From assembly GCA_037042185.1 (NCBI GenBank), contig JAXQJY010000032.1:1054001-1118000 (forward strand): a stretch of 64,000 nt of DNA, given 5' to 3'. The notes beneath the pieces were generated by a model, which did not search any database, was not told the origin of the DNA, and saw only the letters and a list, made by a program, of their open reading frames with translations. This stretch comes from Sordariomycetes sp. S80-01Y. Lineage: Eukaryota; Ascomycota; Sordariomycetes. Below are positions 57,797 through 64,000 of the stretch, piece by piece. Each line of letters opens with the position of its first letter. The stretch's first letter is position 1. Made by a program: the position numbers and the translations under genes.

Positions 57797-59405
57797 CTAC
57801 CTGACCTTGACTGCTGCTTCAAGCCCTCCAATACGCTCTGTTACGGCCTTGCCAGCCAGTTCACCCTTCACGCTAAGGATGGATGAAGCCATTTTTCTGA
57901 CATTGCAGGCATTGAGGCCTGCCATATTGATCCTTCCGTTCTGCGGAAGATAGACATGATGGCTATCAATTAGCTCTACGCACTGAGATGGACTCAAGTC
58001 GAGGCGGCTGTGGTACGGGGCCTGGTATCAGCACCGTTCTGAGAGACAAGGAGTGCGACTCACGAGAATAGACCTTTGTCAGAAAGTATGTGATCCCACT
58101 TTTGGGGCACCTGGAGGAAGAGAGAAGACACAGTCAGTTTGACGGACTCCCCCCTGCTCAAGCCTGAGTTGATCTTACCTTGGACAATAAAGTCAGCTCA
58201 CGATGGAGCAGTGCTCGATTCTGGTGCAGCCTTGCTCTGATTTCTGCAAGCTCCTCCAGCCTGTTTGAGCTTCCAATTAGTAGCAATACCTATGGCCAAG
58301 TTTCAAGGGCCGGGATACAGTACCATATTCGACGTTTTTCTTCGTCGGTGAGCACAATCTTAACCAGACGTGCGCCATAGGCCGGCGAGGACGAATACTC
58401 GACTCTAATAAGACCCCTCAATCTGTCTTGCACGTTGGCAGCAACCTCTGGCGCGCGAGTGACTGCGTGAAGCGCGCCACAGCGTTCTCCATACAAGGCG
58501 AAGTTCTTGCTGAAGGACTGACATGCGAGAACCTCGAGACCCAGTTCCGCGAAGGCTCTCACAGCGATGGCGTCCTCTTCCAGACCATCGCCCAGGCCTT
58601 GATAGGCAGTGTCAAGTACGGCAACATGGTTCTTGGCCTTCAAACTCTGGCCGATTGCCCGCCACTGCTCAAGTGTCGGGTCTATGCCGGTAGGGTTGTG
58701 ACAGCAGCCTTGCATGGTGAAAACGCTGCCATCGGGAGCGCTTTTGATGACGGAAAGAATGCCTTCAAGGTCAATATTCCGCCTTGTGGAATCAAGATAC
58801 GAATATTCCTGGGTTTCGAGGCCAACCGCATGGAAGATAGCTGCTGTAATGCTCCAGGTTGGAGTGCCGACATAAACCCTTGGCTTTGGCTGGACGGAAG
58901 AGGCGATCAGCAGGGCAGCGACATGGTTGGCTCCCGTGCCAGATATGGTCTGAACTGAAGCAACCTAGGCACTGGTAAATATTTATGTCGCGGAAGCTGT
59001 ATCCAGATCACAAAACCTTTCCCTCTAATAGGCTTCGACAGTCCTTGCCCAGAACAACCTCTGCAGCGACGCGCAGGAAGTCTGCATTGCCAACAGTCAA
59101 CTCGTACTGTGTTGAGGTTTAATTGAAGCTCCTTTTCTGACTGTCTAGGGAAGGACTTACATCGTGGCCAAGATTTAATGATCCCAGAACTTGCTTGGCC
59201 TTATAGTATATTAGCTTGTACATACCTGTAACCCGAAAAAGGGTTGACTGACCTCTTTTATGGCGTTGAGTTCATGATACGTGCCCTTTTCGTTCCTGTA
59301 AATGCCGACTCCAACATCGATCTTGTCCCCGGAGAGGTCAGAGTCAGCCTTTGTTTTTAGGGAGTACATAGGATCCGGGGATCCCGGAGCGAATTTTTCG
59401 AGCAT
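57797..59405 (-). CDS. Aspartate/aromatic aminotransferase (PLP, fold type I)
   Basis: Transfers the amino group of an amino acid to a 2-oxo acid. Seven exons: 59405-59253, 59199-59161, 59106-59017, 58964-58324, 58260-58179, 58110-58064 and 58007-57797, all in phase, giving 420 residues. Family residues seen: DVGVGIYRNEKG, GHDYELTVGNADF, SGTGANHVAALL (PLP phosphate region), CCHNPTGIDPT, DTAYQGLGDG and the PLP lysine in CQSFSKNFALYGERCG. The C-terminal part has LPQNGRINMAGLN with the substrate arginine region. The acceptor of the last intron was set at 58008 because only that site restores GLFS-RLDLSPSQ in frame. No mitochondrial leader or clear peroxisomal signal, so probably cytosolic. It shares a 414 bp promoter with the divergent HpcH/HpaI aldolase. 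The substrate is not determined. Confidence 0.92.
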
Positions 59406-59819
59406 GCTGGCGATCCTGAAGTAGTCTACTACAGCTTTTCGAGGATAAAGAAGATGCTGCCGAGGGTGATGTTAATGATGATAGCAAAAGAGAAGAACTC
59501 GCATCAGCACACATCACATATTATTTATGTAAGAAGATGTAGATTGTGGTCTTCAATATTTCGGCTGAGTCTCCAGGACCAGAGCTGAGTCGTCGGTGTT
59601 GGTGCCGAGCAGGGAGTCCTCGGATGGGACGCCCGAACCTGCACGACCCTGCTGATCGCCCACCTCATCTCGGCTCCGCGGGACTTTCGGCTACCGACGA
59701 GAAGATTCAAGATATTATAAAGAACGATATGGATTTCCTTCATAATATCCTGTTGACCCGCGCCTGCTCTCCGGTCCGGACCTGTTTGATTCAAGTCGCT
59801 GACAAGCCATATCCCTAGA
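59406..59819. promoter_or_regulatory. Bidirectional promoter between aminotransferase and aldolase
   Basis: 414 bp between divergent starts. At 59770-59780 lies TCCGGTCCGGA, a perfect interrupted palindrome that contains CGG-N1-CCG, the type of site bound by dimeric zinc-cluster factors. It is only 40 bp from the aldolase ATG, so it may lie in the leader. Confidence 0.5.
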
Positions 59820-60705
59820 ATGAATGCAATTGCATACAACAATGTGGTAGCTTGCATGAAGGCGGGAAAAGTCTGCAAGCTATTTGGTATCCGGTTGACG
59901 ACGAATACGCAGATCGTGCAGCTCGCGAAAAATGCAGGATTTGATGCCCTCTTTATCGAGATGGAGCACTCCAGTCTGTCGCTGGCCGAGACCAGCAATC
60001 TGTGCATGGCAGGGCTGCAGACGGGAATCACCCCGCTGGTACGTGTGCCATATCAATGCGGCAATGGCTTCGTGCAAAGAGTGTTAGACGGAGGGGCCAT
60101 GGGTGTCATCTTCCCCCATATTCATAACGCTGGTAAGTGTCCCCTTGCCATGATCTTCAGTTGCCATGAGTTGTGAGAGGGTAGAAGGGGCACAATCTAA
60201 CCAGATAACTTAATCAGATGACGCGAAGTCAGTTGTCTCTATCTCTAAATACCCCCCGATGGGAACACGCTCCCTCACTGGGCAGCTTCCACAGTTTGGG
60301 TTGAAGTCCACGCCCATCAGCAAGGTGGTAGAGGAGAGCAATCTACACGGCAGCATGGTAGTTCTTATGATTGAAACTGCTGGAAGCGTCGAGAAAATTG
60401 AGGAGATTGCAGCCGTGAAAGGGGTCGACGTTCTGCTCATTGGCTCTAATGATTTGTCGATTGAGCTCGGCGTGCCGGGCCAATTCGACAGCAACGCTTT
60501 CCAGAACGCCCTCAAATCTGTTTCTGCCGCCTGCAAGAAGCATGGCAAAGTGTTGGGCTTCGCTGGCATCTACGAGAACAGAAGGCTGCAGGACTGGGGG
60601 ATCAATGAGTTGGGGGCTCGTTTTGTGCTCGGTCAGCAGGATTCGGGTCTGCTCGCCCGCAGCGGTAGTGAAGTAGTCGCAGCTCTAAAAGACATCCATT
60701 ATTAG
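59820..60705 (+). CDS. HpcH/HpaI-family aldolase
   Basis: Metal-dependent class II pyruvate aldolase family: reversible cleavage of 4-hydroxy-2-oxo acids to pyruvate and an aldehyde (HpaI, GarL and related enzymes). Exons 59820-60132 and 60218-60705 (intron 85 bp) give 266 residues, the normal length. Motifs: FGIRLTTNTQIVQLAKNAGF, the first metal/acid region FIEMEHSSLSL, GITPLVRVP, the phosphate-free glycine turn GAMGVIFPHIHNADDAK, the metal glutamate in VLMIETAGSVEKI, and LLIGSNDLSIELG. It replaces an expected IGP with IGS before NDLS. Divergent from the aminotransferase, which suggests joint control. The natural substrate is unknown. Confidence 0.93.
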
Positions 60706-62248
60706 CAACCCCGGCGAAACATTAGGCTTCAGCAATTACACGGAAATTATTCTGATGTGAGCAAATTTTCCTGCATCTCTTCAACCCTTCGCCGCCCTGG
60801 CTTAGGTGCATAGCCGCAAGATGGAGGGAAGATTGGCTTGCCGTTGCACCCCCAAGAACCAAAAGAGGACTTACACCCCATGTGGAAAATTGCAGCGACT
60901 TCTGGACTGCGCTTTACTAATATTAGTAGATGCTCTCCCTCAGAAACGGTACCGTATGGCGCGAGTCAAGCCTCCAACTGGGCATAAGCGGGCGTGGCCG
61001 TAACCGCAAGGGTGACCAGATGACAGCAACAATATCATCAGCTCCTACGTCGTACGATATGCCTTTTTCCCGGAATTTCTATGTCAGGTCAGGCAAGTCC
61101 GTGTCCTTCATTCCGATTACTGTCTCTGCCACCGTGGGGGCGCAACACTGCTGCTGTTGGTCCTCGTGAAGAAGGTCGACCAATGCCACCGATCCCATCA
61201 TTCGCGCAAAGGGGGAAGGGGGCGTCGTAAGGCTGATTTACGACGTACGTGCGCATCAGAGACGTCGTTGGTTAGTAAACGGAGCTCGTCACTACCAATC
61301 TGGACCGCAGAGTAATGGCCAAAAGCGGTCAGCTCCAGCGCCTAATTCAGGCAGTGGCATTCAGCTCCCAATATTCAACCAGCTGGCGGATGCCTTGATC
61401 CGACTCAGTGAATGGCCCATCCAAGCCGCACAGCCAACCCAACGTTCTCACGTGGCTGATCAAGGCTGATGGCACTTTGATCGAATCACTGCATTAGCTC
61501 TGCGTCAGCACGACCCAGAGCAAGGGGGGGTCTCGACTTTTCTCCCATCGGGGATGACAGATCCGCATTCGAGATGCCAGCTAATAGATGGCAAGCCACC
61601 TTTTTCAGGGTCCACGGCGCCGGGACGGAGAATTGGCCTAGCCACCCGCCGCGACCCGCGCCGCTAGTGCCGATCTGGACTAGTCACGCTCACTAACACG
61701 ACCTACTATTGAGCTTCACCTGCACAATCAACGGCGGTGGGCATCAATAGCCCGGCCACGCACGATGACCGCTGTCCCTCTCTTTTTTCTCGCGTCCCTC
61801 AGCTTCTGCATATGACGCTCAGCCACCGCCGCGATAGCTTCGAGAGGCGTTCTCGCTATTTGAGGCCGCATGGCGATTGCACGGCGGGGGCATGGGTGCG
61901 ATCTGGCCATGTGGTGGCTCTGCGCGGTGGCTTGAGGGCGTTGGTTGGCCGTTTGGTTGCTGCAGAGGGCTTGCCTGTCTCAGCTGAGGGTTGATAAGTC
62001 GTCCTCATTGACTCGTCTGAGCGATACGTGCGAGGATCCGCGGTGTTGATTTCAGAGTCTCGACCCGGCGCGGCCGACGTCGCTCTCCCGATGGAAACCA
62101 AAGATGTCGAGTAGCTTCAGCCTTGGATGAGCATATAAACACGGGATACCCATCTGTTTCTCCATATTCCATTCTTGACAAGCACCTCATCAGCCTACTA
62201 TCCTCCACTCCCAAGTACAGTCTTGCAACTCCCAACCCCGCCATCACC
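60706..62248. other. Intergenic region with a 14-bp palindrome and a TATA box
   Basis: 1.5 kb with no gene recognised. TACTAATATTAGTA at 60915-60928 is a perfect palindrome. TATAAA at 62134-62139 lies about 115 bp before the next start codon. Confidence 0.5.
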
Positions 62249-63403
62249 ATGAAGCCCGCCACTTACCTCCCCGTCCTCGGGGCCCTCGCCGTCAACGCCA
62301 CTCCGCTCCAGGCCCGTCAAGCCATCGACTTCGACCTGATTGACTCCGCCCCGGACCCAACAGTCGTCACCCTCGACGTCCTCGCCCCGGCCACCACCGT
62401 CCACTTCGACTTGCCTGCTGCCACCGAGGAAGCCGTCTCCCTGCCCCTCAACGAGAAGCGCTCCCTCGTCACCAAGCGCGCTGCCTGTGATCCTCAGCCT
62501 GAGGGACATGGGCCTGCTCCCGAGGAGGACACCCCGGAGGCGTTCGTCGACTTTGAGGAGTTCGCCGATGTCGCCAACGGTGCTTCCGTACCCAGCGGAT
62601 ACAAGCAGACATTCAAGAACTTGAAGGGCAGCAACAGCGCGTATGCTTACATGGGTCACACGCTGCTTGAGGAGTACGATCCCGCTGTCTGTGCTGCCAA
62701 CTGCGACGCCATTGATGGCTGCTCCGGTATGTCGTCTCTCCCTTCCACCCATCACAGCTGATTAACATCGAAAGGCATCAACATCTACTTTGAGCGCTCC
62801 CCCACCGTCGAGCCCGGTGAGAGCTGCGAGAACCCCGACTCGACCACCTTCATCAAGTGTGTCTACTGGGGCGGCTACGTCGCCGACATCAACGCCGACA
62901 ACAAGGGCCAGTGGCGCGACGACTTCCACGTCGTCATCGCCGGCTCCAACGGCTACATGAAGGACTCGGTGCCCGAGATCGACGGCTACACCGGCACCGC
63001 CTTGGGCAACGCCGCCATCAACGCGCCCCGCAACTGCAACGGCGAGGACACCTACCTCGGCGTCAAGCTCTTCACCACCAGCTTCTTCGATCCCGCCCTC
63101 TGCGCCGCCGCCTGCTCCGAGTTGGAGGGCGACAAGCCATGCCGCTTCTTCACCACCTACGTCGCGCACCTGGCTGGACGCCCTGAGGGCCAGTACTGCG
63201 CCATGTACAGCCAGAGCTGGGACAAGTCCTTCGCCACCAATGTTGTAAGTGAGACTTCTTGATATGACCAGACCAGATGAGGGATGAGAGCTGACTAGAA
63301 GCAGGGCCAATGGCGCGGAGAGGAGTTCTACTCAGTCAACTACGCGTTCGCTTACTGGAACAATGCCAACCCTGGCTTCCCCGAGAACCCCGAGAAGAAG
63401 TAA
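62249..63403 (+). CDS. Secreted cysteine-rich protein with Kex2-like sites (PAN-like repeats)
   Basis: Extracellular protein of unknown role. Exons 62249-62726, 62775-63244 and 63305-63403 give 348 residues. The N-terminus is a signal peptide (MKPATYLPVLGALAVNA). Two dibasic Kex2-type sites, at about residues 70-71 and 76-77 (NEKR, VTKR), would release a mature form starting AACDPQPEG. The mature part has two related halves: one with YDPAVCAANCDAIDGCSGIN, the other with FFDPALCAAACSELEGDKPC, each preceded by a segment with YMGHTLLEE or YLGVKLFTT. This resembles PAN/apple-type cysteine spacing. It ends in an aromatic segment (FYSVNYAFAYWNN). A TATA box lies upstream. Confidence 0.85.
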
Positions 63404-64000
63404 GCTTCTTGAAAAAGCCCACGTGGGGGTTGCAGGTTGCACTGCTTCATGTAGTGACACTGGTGGTACGCTGAGCCGTTCAAGGTAGCGAGTGGATGAT
63501 GAGATGCATTGAGTGGCGCTTGGTGTCAGGTGATTCAAGTTTGTGGCGTGGTGTTGCTACTTGTACATGATTTGACACCACTGCATAGCTGAGATTCAGA
63601 TTCAGGGTCGGATCGTAGACGCATGCTTTGTTATCTACTCAGCTAGGGAGCTTTAATTCAATTACTTTTATTAGACCAATTGCCGCGCCATTGCTAAAGA
63701 ATACTTTGTCGCTGGAAATCGAGAAATAATCAAACGAGAGCCCTCTTGTCACCTCGAATGCCAAGTTGCCCTTATCTGCAGTCCGTACGCCGCGGACAAG
63801 CTCTCTCGAGAGTGTTCAGCGGCTGGCCACTTGGGGTTAGAACATGAAAGCTTAGGATCCAGATTGACTAGCGTTGCGTGCGGCCAACAGGCTGCCTTTT
63901 TCCACATTGCCATGCAAAACAAACAGGTCATCAAACCACGCTTGTAATACTGGTGCCAGACTTAAGCCTTAGGGCTCGGGGCCGCTTTCTCCGACTTGCC
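63404..64000. other. Window-end region, no gene recognised
   Basis: 597 bp after the secreted protein stop. No frame with protein character; probably 3' UTR and spacer. Confidence 0.45.

Overview
The window looks like nuclear DNA of a filamentous ascomycete (Pezizomycotina, probably a Sordariomycete; the class is an inference). Most genes carry short GT-AG introns of about 48-90 bp with CTGAC-like branch sites. The families present (CYP53 P450, Zn2Cys6 regulators, PTH11-like receptor, HsbA-like wall proteins, GH76, fungal MFS and amino-acid permeases) are typical of these moulds. I rebuilt the gene models by hand, choosing splice sites so that exon phases close and the conserved family motifs are kept.

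Layout. 1-3.8 kb: two tandem + strand fungal transcription factors, the first cut by the window edge, the second with an intact zinc cluster assembled across tiny exons. 3.8-8.1 kb: NADPH-cytochrome P450 reductase diverging from a CYP53-type (benzoate hydroxylase-like) P450 over a 475 bp shared promoter. 10.6-32.3 kb: mostly housekeeping genes: tRNA cytosine-5 methyltransferase (NCL1/TRM4), mitochondrial Obg GTPase (MTG2), an unknown conserved protein, BFR1, RNA polymerase subunit RPB5, a PTH11-like membrane protein, a 4 kb gene-poor gap, and tubulin cofactor D. 32.8-39.2 kb: a secreted GH76 mannanase-like protein and a C2H2/SH3 protein. 41.3-49.2 kb: four scattered HsbA-like secreted proteins, one with a Pro-Thr repeat and a GPI-type tail. 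49.8-60.7 kb: a TRI12-type MFS pump, then an amino-acid permease, a Zn2Cys6 regulator, an aspartate-type aminotransferase and a divergent HpcH/HpaI aldolase. 62.2-63.4 kb: a secreted cysteine-rich protein with Kex2-like sites.

Two groups look functional. CYP53 and CPR are a natural electron-transfer pair for detoxifying benzoate-type aromatics. The 52.4-60.7 kb group (import, regulation, transamination, retro-aldol cleavage) reads as a compact pathway for an amino acid whose 2-oxo acid carries a 4-hydroxyl; this is the best candidate here for an undescribed system. No tRNA, rRNA, transposon or CRISPR array was recognised.
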